64,000 nucleotides of DNA from Pseudarthrobacter sp. BIM B-2242 (GTDB lineage: Bacteria; Actinomycetota; Actinomycetes; Actinomycetales; Micrococcaceae): assembly GCF_014764445.1 (NCBI RefSeq), contig NZ_CP061721.1, positions 2,480,001 through 2,544,000 on the forward strand. Direction: 5' to 3'. Under the pieces are notes generated by a model, which saw nothing but the letters and a program-made list of their open reading frames with translations, searched no databases and was not told where the DNA came from. The position numbers and the translations under genes were made by a program. Positions 7,265-15,584 of this stretch are shown here, piece by piece. How positions within the stretch are numbered: the stretch's first letter is position 1; each line of letters starts with the position of its first letter.

Positions 7265-8588
7265 ATAGGGACACGGCCGGCTCCTTCCGAGGGGCGAGGT
7301 CTCTTTGTAACGTGGGTGCCAGCATCGGGTGTCGTGACGGCGGCCAGGAGTTGGTGCAAAGGAGCGCCGGATGGACGAAGGGTACGAGGTCTACTGCGGG
7401 CTTGATGTCGGTAAGTCTGAGCATCACGCCGCGGCGTTAAATGCGGTCGGCGAACGGGTCTTCGACAAGCCGTTGCCGCAGGACGAGGCGCGACTGCGCG
7501 AGCTGTTCACTGGGCTGCAGCAGCACGGCAGGGTGCTGGTCATCGTGGACCAGCCCAACACAATCGGCGCGCTGCCAATAGCGGTGGCGCGGGACTGCGG
7601 GTGCACCGTTGCCTACCTGCCGGGCCTGGCGATGCGCAAAGCCGCTGACCTGTACCCGGGAAAGTCCAAAACGGACGCCCGGGACGCGTTCATCATCGCC
7701 GAGACGGCCCGTACCATGCCGCACACGCTACGGGCCGTCGACCGGGACAGCGAGGTACTTGCGGCGCTGAAAGTGCTCTCCGGATTCGACGCTGATCTGA
7801 CCCATGAATGCACCAGGGCAATCAACCGTTTGCGGTCCCTGCTGCTCCAGATTTTCCCCGCCTTGGAGCGCGTCTTCCCGGGGACCGTGCTGACCCGCGG
7901 CCTGGTCCTGGAGCTGTTCATCAAGTACTCCGGACCGACTGGACTACGGACCGCAGGCCGAGGCAACGTGCTGCGGTGGGCCAGGAACCACAGCCGGAAA
8001 GACCCGGTGAACCTGGTCGACGCGATCTTCACGGCGCTGGGCGAGCAAACCGTCACAGTCATAGGCACAGAAGCCGTTGAACTGGTCATTCCCCGCGTCG
8101 CAGCGCAAATCAAGGAGCTCAAACACCAGCGCGCCATCGTGGCCGAAGAAGTCGAAAAACTCCTTGATGACTTCCCTCTTTCCCAGGTCTTGATGTCCAT
8201 GCCAGGAGTCGGCATCAAGACCGCAGCGACGATACTCCTGACCATCGGCGATGCCGGCACCTTCACCTCTGCCGGGCACCTCGCCGCCTACGCAGGCATC
8301 GCCCCTGTCACACGGCGCTCCGGCACCTCGATACGCGGTGAATTCCCCGCACGATCAGGAAACAAGCAACTCAAGAACGCCCTCTTCAGATCCGCCTGGA
8401 TCGCCAGCTGCCACCACCCGGCTTCGAAGGCCTACTACCAAAAGAAACGGGCACAGGGGAAGAAGCACAACGCCGCCGTCATCTGCCTGGCCCGCCGCCG
8501 CTGCGACGTCATCTACTCAATGCTCAAACACGGCACCTTCTACGAGGACAAACCCGCCCTGGCCGCTTGACCAAAAGCATAGGGACAC
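7265..8588 (+). mobile_element. IS110-family insertion sequence with 10-bp direct repeat at both ends
   Basis: The element contains one DEDD transposase and is bounded by identical ATAGGGACAC at 7265-7274 and 8579-8588. IS110 elements lack the usual inverted terminal repeats, and a short repeated core at both junctions fits their bridge-RNA-directed recombination. The right-end string ccaaaagcATAGGGACAC recurs at the end of the decayed copy at 18,061-18,078, which independently fixes the right boundary. The 96 non-coding bases between the left repeat and the transposase (7275-7370) are where an IS110 bridge RNA would be expected. The left boundary is inferred from the repeat only. Confidence 0.75.
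7371..8570 (+). CDS. IS110-family transposase (DEDD, Tnp_IS110/Transposase_20)
   Basis: A full-length 399-residue transposase starting at ATG 7371 (GGAG at 7362-7365). The N-terminal RuvC-like DEDD domain shows GLDVGKSEHH (D12), the VIVDQP segment (D60) and KTDARDA (D and D near 103-106). The C-terminal Transposase_20 region shows SMPGVGIKTAATILLTIG, AAYAGIAPVTRRSG and the catalytic-serine-type SGNKQLKNALFRSAW block. The frame is intact, so the element may be active. It is inserted between mntR/RND and mntH. Confidence 0.92.
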   Translation: MDEGYEVYCGLDVGKSEHHAAALNAVGERVFDKPLPQDEARLRELFTGLQQHGRVLVIVDQPNTIGALPIAVARDCGCTVAYLPGLAMRKAADLYPGKSKTDARDAFIIAETARTMPHTLRAVDRDSEVLAALKVLSGFDADLTHECTRAINRLRSLLLQIFPALERVFPGTVLTRGLVLELFIKYSGPTGLRTAGRGNVLRWARNHSRKDPVNLVDAIFTALGEQTVTVIGTEAVELVIPRVAAQIKELKHQRAIVAEEVEKLLDDFPLSQVLMSMPGVGIKTAATILLTIGDAGTFTSAGHLAAYAGIAPVTRRSGTSIRGEFPARSGNKQLKNALFRSAWIASCHHPASKAYYQKKRAQGKKHNAAVICLARRRCDVIYSMLKHGTFYEDKPALAA

Positions 8589-8756
8589 CCCCCAACCACA
8601 CGGGGTGGGGCAGCACCGTCCCCCAAATTTTGGTGGTCGACAAAAAGGAATTGGAGCACTTATATTGCGGTACCGGACCAGAATGCACGGCCATGAAGAT
8701 GACGGCACTGGCCATCAGCTGGCCAACACTTATCCGATCCAAAAAGGAGCTTTGGC

Positions 8757-9050
8757 ATGTCCCCACGTCACGCCCGCACACCGGCACGGGGAATGGTGCA
8801 CTTTTACACAGTCACAATGACCGCCGGCGTACTGGGCATCAGTGAAGCCGAAGTTGTGAAAATGCTGGAAAATGGGGAGCTCCGCGGTCTCCGGCTCGTG
8901 CCCCCGACACCATGGCTTGTCGATGGCAAAACCTTGGACGAGTTCGCCCTCCACTGGAGGAACAGCCCTCCCCAAAGCGACGAACGCCGAGCGAGTGGTC
9001 CCGTCCAGCAGCGGCGACTCCGCGTCAAACTCCGGAAGGATCAGGCTTGA
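8757..9050 (+). CDS. Small helix-turn-helix (excisionase-like, MerR-type) protein
   Basis: A 97-residue protein with an excellent ribosome site (AAAGGAG at about 8744-8750, ATG 8757). The core MTAGVLGISEAEVVKMLENGELRGLRL then PPTPWLVDGKTLDEFAL is an HTH_17/excisionase-type DNA-binding fold: a helix-turn-helix followed by a short wing. N- and C-termini are basic (last 30 residues rich in R/K). The target and partner are unknown. It lies 169 bases after the IS110 end and overlaps the 3' end of mntH on the other strand by 10 bases. It could be a remnant of an integrative element or a local regulator. Confidence 0.7.
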   Translation: MSPRHARTPARGMVHFYTVTMTAGVLGISEAEVVKMLENGELRGLRLVPPTPWLVDGKTLDEFALHWRNSPPQSDERRASGPVQQRRLRVKLRKDQA

Positions 9051-10306
9051 CCGGTAACGGTGAGGACGATGAGGACACAGTTCAGTCCCACAATCAGCGT
9101 CGCGCTGGTCCAGCCGGCGATCTTCAGCGGCATCGAGTCCGTGTGGATGCCCATCACATCACGTTTCCCGGTCAGCCGGATCAGCGGGATCAAAGCAAAA
9201 GGAATACCGAAGCTGAGCAGGACCTGGCTCAGAACCAGGGCCAGGGTCGGCTCGATCCCGGCGCCGAGGATCAGCAGGGCAGGGATCAAGGTGATGACGC
9301 GACGGGTCAGCAGCGGTACGCGGAGCTTCAGCAGCCCACCCATGATCGTGGCGCCCGCATAGCAGCCGACCGATGTCGAGGCCAGTCCCGAGGCCAGCAG
9401 CCCGATGGCGAACACGACGCCGATGACGGGACCAAGAGCCGACGTGACGGCGGCGTGGGCACCGGCGATCGTGTCCGTTCCTTCGATGCCACGCAGGCTG
9501 GAGGCGGCCAGCAGGAGCATGGCAATGTTAACTACCCCGGCGAGCATCAGGGCGCCCGCCACGTCGAAGCGGGTGGCCTTAATGAGTCGTGTCCGGACGG
9601 CGGGATCCTTGGAGAAGCCGTGCCTGTCCCGGGCCAGCGCCGAATGCAGATAAATCGCGTGCGGCATGACCGTGGCTCCCAGCATGCTGGCCGCAAGCAG
9701 GACGGTGTCCGTGCCCTCGAACCTGGGCACCAGGCCGCCCAAGGCGCTCCCGGCATCGGGCGGGTTCACGAAGAGCCCGGAGACGAAACCGACCGCGATG
9801 ACGCCAAGCAGGATCAGGATCGCGTACTCGAAGGACTTCTGGCCCCGTGCGCTCTGCAACGCCAGAAGCAGCATTGATGCCACACCAATGATGAGGCCGC
9901 CGGCCAGCAGCGGAAGGCCGAACAACAGGTTCAGCGCCACGGCACCGCCGATGACTTCGGCCATGTCGGTTGCGCCGGCGACCACCTCAGCTTGGAGCCA
10001 GTACATCCGCCGTCGGCCGTTGCCAAGACGCTTGCCCAGAATCTCGGGAAGGCTCAGGCCCGTGGCCAGCCCGAGTTTGGCCGACTGATACTGCACCAGC
10101 ACGGCCATGGCGTTCGCTGCCACCAAAACCCAGACCAGCAAATACCCGTAGCTCGCACCCGCAGTGAGGTTAGCGGCCACATTGCCAGGATCGACGTAAG
10201 CGATGGCGGCCACAAAAGCCGGGCCCATCAGCAGCAAGCGGGACCACCGCCGGCCCGCGGCCGGGCGTGCCTGAAGTATCGGAATAGCCATCATGGTCCT
10301 CGTCAT
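9041..10306 (-). CDS. mntH: NRAMP-family Mn2+/Fe2+ : H+ symporter
   Basis: A 421-residue NRAMP transporter with about 11 membrane helices. The TM1 signature AYVDPGNVAAN (D, N ligands) and the TM6 signature MPHAIYLHS (family MPH motif; the metal-binding Met is replaced or shifted only by alignment I cannot run) are present, so the protein looks functional. Start ATG 10306; ATG codons at residues 5 and 6 are alternatives. It imports Mn2+ using the proton gradient. A TT-GG-N4-CC-AA dyad lies 37-50 bases upstream (10,343-10,356), and MntR is encoded 3.5 kb away, so Mn-dependent repression is the probable control. Confidence 0.92.
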   Translation of the reverse strand: MTRTMMAIPILQARPAAGRRWSRLLLMGPAFVAAIAYVDPGNVAANLTAGASYGYLLVWVLVAANAMAVLVQYQSAKLGLATGLSLPEILGKRLGNGRRRMYWLQAEVVAGATDMAEVIGGAVALNLLFGLPLLAGGLIIGVASMLLLALQSARGQKSFEYAILILLGVIAVGFVSGLFVNPPDAGSALGGLVPRFEGTDTVLLAASMLGATVMPHAIYLHSALARDRHGFSKDPAVRTRLIKATRFDVAGALMLAGVVNIAMLLLAASSLRGIEGTDTIAGAHAAVTSALGPVIGVVFAIGLLASGLASTSVGCYAGATIMGGLLKLRVPLLTRRVITLIPALLILGAGIEPTLALVLSQVLLSFGIPFALIPLIRLTGKRDVMGIHTDSMPLKIAGWTSATLIVGLNCVLIVLTVTGQA

Positions 10307-10340
10307 CGTGGGCGTGGTGATACCACTGAGAATAACGCAA

Positions 10341-10358
10341 AATTAGGCGCACCGAAAA
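10341..10358 (-). promoter_or_regulatory. Candidate MntR operator upstream of mntH
   Basis: TTAGG-CGCA-CCGAA (10343-10356) is an imperfect inverted repeat positioned just upstream of the mntH start. A second small hairpin, GTAAaGC-TTCG-GCTTAC, lies at 10359-10375. DtxR/MntR sites are AT-rich-ended dyads of this size; binding is an inference. Confidence 0.35.
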
Positions 10359-10528
10359 GTAAAGCTTCGGCTTACCTTCTTTCACGTTGGACATCACTGC
10401 ACCTACTCATCAAGGTTCCGTACGGCGGCGGTGGTTTCTCAGCTGAGGACGCCGGTGCTTGTTCCCGGGCCGGTTGGCCTGCTTCGTCATCTTCCGACGC
10501 CCTTTATTCACCCGCCTACGCTTGATGA

Positions 10529-11515
10529 ATGCGAGTAGCCCGTTTGGTCAGTGTCCTGGAGCGCCGGCAGATCGGCCTCTACCTGCTGGCCGTTGTCGCT
10601 GGAGGAGTGCTCGGCTGGCTGGTTCCTGCCGTGTCTGTGCCCCTGGAACAGGCCATCAACCCTGTTCTGGTGCTGCTGCTGTTTGCGACGTTCCTCGGCA
10701 TTCCGTTTGCCTTGATCGGTAAGGCGATACGCGATGTCCGGTTCATGGCGACCGTTCTGGTCCTGAACTTCCTTATCGTCCCGGGCGTTGTCTTTACCCT
10801 GTCCCGGTTCATCGCACATGATCAGGCCCTTTTGATCGGGGTGATGATGGTGCTGTTGACCCCCTGTATCGATTACGTAATCGTCTTCTCCGGACTGGCC
10901 GGCGGATCAAGCGACCGGCTTCTTGCGGCCGCGCCGCTGCTCATGCTCACGCAGATGCTGCTGTTGCCCCTGTATCTGCTGTTCTTTGTAGGCCCCGACC
11001 TGGTCTCCGAGATAGAGCCAGGGCCCTTCATTGAGGCTCTCGTCTTCCTGATCATCATCCCGCTTGTTCTGGCGGCGCTCACCCAGGAATGGGCCAGACG
11101 GGCAGCCGGAGGCCGTGCCGTGATGACGCTGATGGAAGGGCTGATGGTTCCCTTGATGATGCTGACCCTCGCTGTCGTCATTGGGTCACAGATCACCGGC
11201 GTGGGCAGCCAGATCGGATCCCTGCTGTCGGTCATCCCGGTCTACGCGGCATTCCTGGTGGTGATGGTCCCGCTGGGCATGGCAGCGGCGCGGGCAGGCG
11301 GACTGGACGCCGCCAGTACCAAGGCCGTGATCTTCAGCGGCGCAACACGCAACTCATTGGTCGTACTCCCCCTGGCCCTGGCCCTGCCCGAGCCGCTCGC
11401 CCTGGTATCCCTCGTCGTCGTTACCCAGACATTAGTGGAGCTCATCGGGATGGTGGCCTACGTCAAGATCGTCCCCCGGATCATCAGGACGGACCGGACC
11501 CTCAAGTCCAGCTAA
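10529..11515 (+). CDS. ACR3/bile-acid:sodium symporter-family permease (putative arsenite/metalloid efflux)
   Basis: A 328-residue protein with about ten hydrophobic helices, typical of the BASS/ACR3 superfamily. MMVLLTPCIDYVIVFSGLAGG (about residues 110-130) corresponds to the family's crossover region with a conserved Cys. VIFSGATRNSLVVLPLALALP near 268 corresponds to the second discontinuous helix. Database entries for such proteins are often labelled arsenic resistance protein. The Cys in TM4 fits ACR3-type As(III)/Sb(III) efflux, but no arsC or arsR of its own is adjacent, so the substrate is open. The start ATG 10529 lacks a clear ribosome site. It is divergent from mntH. Confidence 0.75.
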   Translation: MRVARLVSVLERRQIGLYLLAVVAGGVLGWLVPAVSVPLEQAINPVLVLLLFATFLGIPFALIGKAIRDVRFMATVLVLNFLIVPGVVFTLSRFIAHDQALLIGVMMVLLTPCIDYVIVFSGLAGGSSDRLLAAAPLLMLTQMLLLPLYLLFFVGPDLVSEIEPGPFIEALVFLIIIPLVLAALTQEWARRAAGGRAVMTLMEGLMVPLMMLTLAVVIGSQITGVGSQIGSLLSVIPVYAAFLVVMVPLGMAAARAGGLDAASTKAVIFSGATRNSLVVLPLALALPEPLALVSLVVVTQTLVELIGMVAYVKIVPRIIRTDRTLKSS

Positions 11516-11833
11516 CGCGGCCCCTCCGCCCACTCCCCCAGCGCCGCCGGCCCATGAAACACTCCTCACACAGATGAGTAAATGAAGCCTTACCCGTTTC
11601 AGTTTGCCCAGCAGTCATAGAGAACGGATATGGCTGGGCCGCGGTCAGTCTTGGTCCCAGCAGCTGCGGGAGATTGCTGGCTCTGCACGGCAGCCAGCGG
11701 AGATGACGGAAAGAGCAGGTTCACTCTCAAGACCAGCGGCCCACCATGGCATTCCTGCCCCATGGACTTAGGCGTCCAATGTGAGTTCTCGGTAATTCTT
11801 ACCGCGGCCAAAGAGGGTGTGGCTACACAAGAA
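11516..11833. other. Intergenic stretch, no gene recognised
   Basis: 318 bases between the ACR3-like gene and the terminator of the fasciclin gene. Short frames exist on both strands but none has a ribosome site or a recognisable motif. GC content is lower than in neighbouring genes. Confidence 0.5.
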
Positions 11834-11888
11834 ACTGCTCCTTGGAAGTTTGGACTAATAAATTCAGTTCCAACTTCCAGGGAGCAGT
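11834..11888 (-). terminator. Strong intrinsic terminator of the fasciclin gene
   Basis: On the - strand ACTGCTCCCTGGAAGTTGGA pairs, with few mismatches, with TCCAAACTTCCAAGGAGCAGT across a 14-base loop and is followed by TTTCTT. It begins about 28 bases after the fasciclin stop. Confidence 0.8.
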
Positions 11889-11916
11889 CCTATTTGGCCC
11901 TAGGCCAGCAGCCGAT

Positions 11917-12591
11917 TCACTTGGGCATCAGCACCGAGTCGATGAGGTAGACGGTTGCGTTCTTGGTCTGCACGCCGCCGCAGATGACGCTGGCGTCATC
12001 GACCTTGAGGGTTTCACCGCTGCCGGTGACCGTGACGGATCCGCCCTGGACCGTGGCGTGGGTGCCAGCGATCTTGTCGGGAGTGATCTGACCCGGGACC
12101 ACGTGGTAGGTCAGGATCTTGCTCAGCAGAGCATCGTCGGTCTTAAGGGTTTCGATGGTTGCGGGGTCAATTTTGGCGAAGGCCTCATCCACCGGTGCGA
12201 AGACAGTGAATTCGCCGCCGTTAAGGGTGTCCACCAGGTCAACCTTGGGGTTCAGCTTGCCGGACACTGCGGCGGTCAGAGTGGTAAGGATCGGGTTGTT
12301 CGATGCTGCGACAGCGACTGGATCCAAGGCCATGCCTTCCACCGAGCCTGCGCCGGTGGGGACCTGCTCGGCGTAACCAGCGCAACCCGGGCCGACCAGG
12401 TTGACGGCCGGGTCCATAGCGTCGGCCGAAGAGCTGGCGGACGGTGCCGGCGCCGCACTGGAAGCAGAAGGCGCGGCGGCGGGAGCAGATGAGCCTGAAG
12501 TGGCAGCCGATCCCCCGCAGGCGGTCAGGCTTAGCAAAGCCGCCGCTGCAACGCCTGCGACCGTGAACGTGCTGCGCTTAATTGTCTGCAT
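11917..12591 (-). CDS. Fasciclin (FAS1)-domain secreted lipoprotein
   Basis: Start ATG 12591 follows an AAGGAG site, giving 224 residues. It has a lipoprotein signal (basic start, hydrophobic core, lipobox LTACGG at about residues 22-27) and an Ala/Ser/Pro-rich linker to about residue 55. A single FAS1 domain (about 90-222) shows [36 protein letters not shown] and [10 protein letters not shown]. It resembles the mycobacterial MPT70/MPT83 type and probably acts as an exposed adhesion or surface protein. It stands alone on the - strand with its own strong terminator. Why it is kept inside a metal region is unclear. Confidence 0.92.
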   Translation of the reverse strand: MQTIKRSTFTVAGVAAAALLSLTACGGSAATSGSSAPAAAPSASSAAPAPSASSSADAMDPAVNLVGPGCAGYAEQVPTGAGSVEGMALDPVAVAASNNPILTTLTAAVSGKLNPKVDLVDTLNGGEFTVFAPVDEAFAKIDPATIETLKTDDALLSKILTYHVVPGQITPDKIAGTHATVQGGSVTVTGSGETLKVDDASVICGGVQTKNATVYLIDSVLMPK

Positions 12592-13031
12592 TCCAGTACT
12601 CCTTGAATTGTGACGGGCATGGCCCGGACCGATGTTCACCTGCCCCTGGCCGGTGTCTCAATGACTATTCGGCCGACGCAGAAACATGGATGGGTCAATA
12701 TCAAGAAGTTTTTCCTGAGATCCTTCGCTTCTGAGAAACGCGCCATCGCGGACCGTCAAAGTGAGGTGCTCCGCCGCCGCTTTAGGACCAGTCTGATCAA
12801 AACAATCCGCCTCGTGGGTGGCCAGGGTAACCCAGCCGGAAAATCGACTGGCGTGCCAGGTGTACGTCCAGGTTCAGGTACATCCAAATCTGACGCCAAG
12901 GCGTCAACAGGAAGACTTGAACCTTGTTCCTCTTTGGCCGGGTACAAGAGCTGTCGTGCTGGCGGCGTCAGAACGTCCCCATACCGATGTACTGTTCCGA
13001 GCCCTAGTGGCGGCCGTCAGTCTCTTTAGAG
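12592..13031. other. Intergenic stretch upstream of fasciclin gene, no gene recognised
   Basis: About 440 bases between the fasciclin gene start and the terminator of the multicopper oxidase. It must hold the fasciclin promoter, but I could not identify convincing hexamers. Frames on both strands lack motif or ribosome-site support. Confidence 0.45.
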
Positions 13032-13066
13032 CACAATGAAGGCCTCTGTTTCTTGGCTTCATTGTG
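13032..13066 (-). terminator. Hairpin overlapping the multicopper oxidase stop codon
   Basis: CACAATGAAG (13032-13041) and CTTCATTGTG (13057-13066) form a 10-bp perfect stem with a 15-base loop. The TGA stop of the oxidase (13061-13059) lies inside the arm. No U-run follows, so termination strength is uncertain. Confidence 0.5.
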
Positions 13067-14519
13067 GTTGGACGACTATGAACTGGCCCATCATGCCCTG
13101 GTCGGCGTGCCGTACCAAATGGCAGTGGTACATGTAGGCCGTCTCCGGGTCGGTATGGCGGCCGAACTTCAAGGCAATCCGCGCCGAGGTCCCTACCGGC
13201 AGGAACACGGTGTCCTTCCACCCGGAGAATTCCGGGCCAGGATCGGCGCCGTTGAGTTCCAGGATCCGGAACTGCACCCCGTGGACGTGGAAGCTGTGCG
13301 GCTGGTTATCGATGTTGCTGACCATCCATATTTCCACCGTGCCGGCGCCGACGGTCGCGTCGATCCGGGACATGTCCATCATGCGCCCGTTGATGTACAT
13401 GCCTTTGAGAATGAAGCTGCGCGTTGCCGCCGACATTTTCGGGTCAACAGGCTCGAGGTCGGCCAAGCGTTCGGGCAGTTGCGGTGAACCGGCCAGCTTA
13501 TCGGCGGCCCTGAACTGCAGCAGGTCCAGCACGTCGTTGCCGCCGGCGCCGTCGTTAAATTCCCTGCTCATCCCCAGTTCGTGGGGAAAGGACCGGAGCA
13601 CGGGCTGTTCCCCGGGCGTGAACCGGACCACGATTTCGGCCCGCTCCCCCGGTGAGAGCAGCAGCCTCCCAACAGCAACGGGTGCCGGCAGCAGGCCGCC
13701 GTCGCTGCCTACCACCTGGAACTGCCGGTTATCGGCGAAACCGAAATTGAAGATGCGTGCGGTCGCAGCGTTGAGGAGCCGCAGCCGTACAGCCTCCGTT
13801 GTGACGGCCAGGTGCGGGTTGCAGGTACCGTTGACAAGGACCGTGTCGCCCAGCAGCCCGGTCTGGGCGGGCGGGCCCGGCCGGAAGGATCCATCATCAC
13901 CAAAGGTCCGGTCCTGGACGACGACGGGAACATCATCCACCCCGTACTCGAAGGGCAGGCCCTGAACCGGCTCGTCGCCGTCAATAATGAACATCCCCGC
14001 CAGACCGCGGGTCATCTGCGCTTCGGTCTGCCCATGGGGGTGCGGGTGGTACCACAGGGTGGCCTCGGGCTGGTCCACGGTCCATTCAGGGGTCCAGACA
14101 GCGCCGGGATTGATGATCTGGTGGGGGCCGCCGTCGAAAACGGCGGGCAGCCGCATGCCGTGCCAGTGCACGGTCGTTGACTCCTCCAAGGCGTTCACGA
14201 CGGTGACGCGGACCTTCTCACCGCGGCGCGCCCTGAGGGTGGGACCCAGAAACGCTCCGTTATACCCCCAGGTAGGAGTCGTCCTGTCCGGCAGGAAACG
14301 GCTGCTTCCGGCCTCCGCGGTTAACTCGAAGACCCGGGTTCCGTCCGCTGCGGTCATCGAATCAGCCAGCGGCGGAATGCCCAGAGGATTGGCGAAGTCC
14401 AAGGTCCCGACGGTGGAGAACGCCGCGCGTGTGTCGCCGTTCCTGCAACCGGTCACGGTCAGGGCTGCGGCGCCTGCCGCTCCGAGCAGGAACGCGCGCC
14501 GGGAAACAGGGGGATTCAC
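13059..14519 (-). CDS. Tat-exported multicopper oxidase (CueO/CotA-like)
   Basis: A 486-residue, three-cupredoxin-domain oxidase. The N-terminus SRRAFLLGAAGAAALTVTGC combines a twin-arginine signal with a lipobox-like TGC. All four copper motifs are intact: HWHG (about residue 117), HPHPHGQ (157), HSFHVHG (about 411) and HCHLVRHADQGMMG (about 463), so T1 and T2/T3 sites should be complete. It likely oxidises Cu(I) or other metals/phenolics outside the membrane. Next to mntH, a ZIP transporter and the CtaG/SURF1 cluster, it fits copper or manganese detoxification. It is divergent from the broken second oxidase. Confidence 0.92.
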   Translation of the reverse strand: MNPPVSRRAFLLGAAGAAALTVTGCRNGDTRAAFSTVGTLDFANPLGIPPLADSMTAADGTRVFELTAEAGSSRFLPDRTTPTWGYNGAFLGPTLRARRGEKVRVTVVNALEESTTVHWHGMRLPAVFDGGPHQIINPGAVWTPEWTVDQPEATLWYHPHPHGQTEAQMTRGLAGMFIIDGDEPVQGLPFEYGVDDVPVVVQDRTFGDDGSFRPGPPAQTGLLGDTVLVNGTCNPHLAVTTEAVRLRLLNAATARIFNFGFADNRQFQVVGSDGGLLPAPVAVGRLLLSPGERAEIVVRFTPGEQPVLRSFPHELGMSREFNDGAGGNDVLDLLQFRAADKLAGSPQLPERLADLEPVDPKMSAATRSFILKGMYINGRMMDMSRIDATVGAGTVEIWMVSNIDNQPHSFHVHGVQFRILELNGADPGPEFSGWKDTVFLPVGTSARIALKFGRHTDPETAYMYHCHLVRHADQGMMGQFIVVQPQ

Positions 14520-14665
14520 CCCTCCAGCCTAACGTGCAAGCAAAGTCGGCCACGGCACGCTAAACGAGGGGTTTGGTTCGTTGAACCCAGGATCATGACT
14601 TCCCGCAGGTCCTGGCGATCGCCGGGATTCACACAATGCAGGTGTTTCTGTCGCCAGGAGTCAGG

Positions 14666-14698
14666 CACCATCGTTCCGGCCGGACCGGAACGGTGGTG
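14666..14698 (-). terminator. Hairpin behind the MntR-like remnant
   Basis: CACCATCGTTCCGG and CCGGAACGGTGGTG (14666-14679 and 14685-14698) form a 14-base stem with one mismatch and a 5-base loop. It is located 24 bases after the remnant's stop codon on the - strand, so it is probably the surviving terminator of the lost regulator gene. Confidence 0.45.
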
Positions 14699-14721
14699 CA
14701 GGTAAACGCTTAGCGGCGCTT

Positions 14722-14812
14722 TCAGGCGGCTACGACCCAGATTGAATCGGCGGCCGCTGATCCGAGGTCGAGCTCGTGGCCGTTCCCTGCCACGCGGATG
14801 CTGGTGAGCGCG
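14722..14812 (-). pseudogene. C-terminal remnant of a second MntR/DtxR-family regulator
   Basis: Reading the - strand, about 28 residues before the stop at 14724-14722 give VRVAGNGHELDLGSAAADSI followed by WVVAA. This matches the C-terminal SH3-like end of the MntR encoded at 4782-5486 (VRMTGSGQDITLGTEAADAV, then WVVPAA) almost position for position. Nothing recognisable as the rest of the gene precedes it. The sequence instead runs antisense into the N-terminus of the broken multicopper oxidase. I read it as the scar of a rearrangement that removed most of a second mntR-like gene. Confidence 0.6.
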
Positions 14813-15584
14813 ACGATGTCCCATTCGCGCAGGGTCCTGCCGTCGCGGTCGATAAGGATTTTGAGATCGCGCCGGGGGTGACGTTCCCGGGCTGGAGCTA
14901 CAACGGCCGGATTCCCGGACCGACCCTCTGGGCGAAGGAAGGCGATGCACTGAAGATCCACTTCACCAACGCCGGAGCCCACCCCCACACCATCCACTTC
15001 CACGGAATCCACACGGCCGAGATGGACGGCACGCCCGGGATCGGCGCCGGGTCCATCGCCCCCGGGCAGAGCTTCACCTACGAATTCGATGCCACACCGT
15101 TCGGCACCCACTTGTACCACTGCCACCAGTCACCGCTGGCCCCCCACATCGCCAAGGGACTCTACGGCGGCTTCATCATCGAACCCGGCCCAAGGCCGAC
15201 AACGAGATGGTCATGGTCACGAACGGGTACAACACGGACGGCGGTGACGACAACGAGTTCTACTCCGTCAACGGGCTGCCGTTCCACTTCATGGACTACC
15301 CGGTCCAGGTCAAGCAGAACGAACTGGTGCGGATCCACCTGATCAACGTCCTGGATTACGACCCGATCAATTCCTTCCACGTGCACGGGAACTTCTTCCA
15401 CTACTACCCGACCGGGACCATGCTGACCCCCAGCGAATACACGGACACCATCTCCCAGATGCAGGGCCAACGGGGGATCCTGGAGCTCCGGTTCCCGTAC
15501 CCGGGCAAATACATGTTCCACGCCCACAAAACCGAATTCGCCGAACTCGGCTGGATGGGCTTCTTCGAAGTGAGCCCGTCATGA
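14776..15584 (+). pseudogene. Broken two-domain multicopper oxidase (5' truncation plus frameshift)
   Basis: From about 14,830 the + strand encodes a cupredoxin domain (VDKDFEIAPGVTFPGWSYNG, IHFHGIH, HLYHCHQSPLAPHIAKGLYG). Near 15,184-15,191 the frame is lost by one missing base. It resumes in another frame from about 15,192 (ADNEMVMVTNGYNTDGGDDN, INSFHVHGNFFHYY, MFHAHKTEFAELGWMGFF) and ends at 15,584. Both halves together make a complete two-domain nitrite-reductase-like oxidase with its copper ligands. The first ~18 codons of the open frame are antisense to the MntR-like remnant, so no natural start or signal peptide remains. A sequencing error could explain the frameshift but not the lost 5' end. 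Confidence 0.75.

Noticed and set aside
7371..8570. IS110 transposase as a virus or phage gene
   Set aside because: DEDD plus Transposase_20 layout, repeated ends and lack of phage neighbours identify an insertion sequence.
11630..11950. 106-residue frame in the intergenic region before the fasciclin gene
   Set aside because: It runs through the fasciclin terminator hairpin and into the gene's 3' end; no ribosome site or motif.
14722..15126. Full 134-residue - strand frame as a real gene
   Set aside because: Only its last ~28 residues resemble MntR; the rest is the complement of the multicopper oxidase domain.
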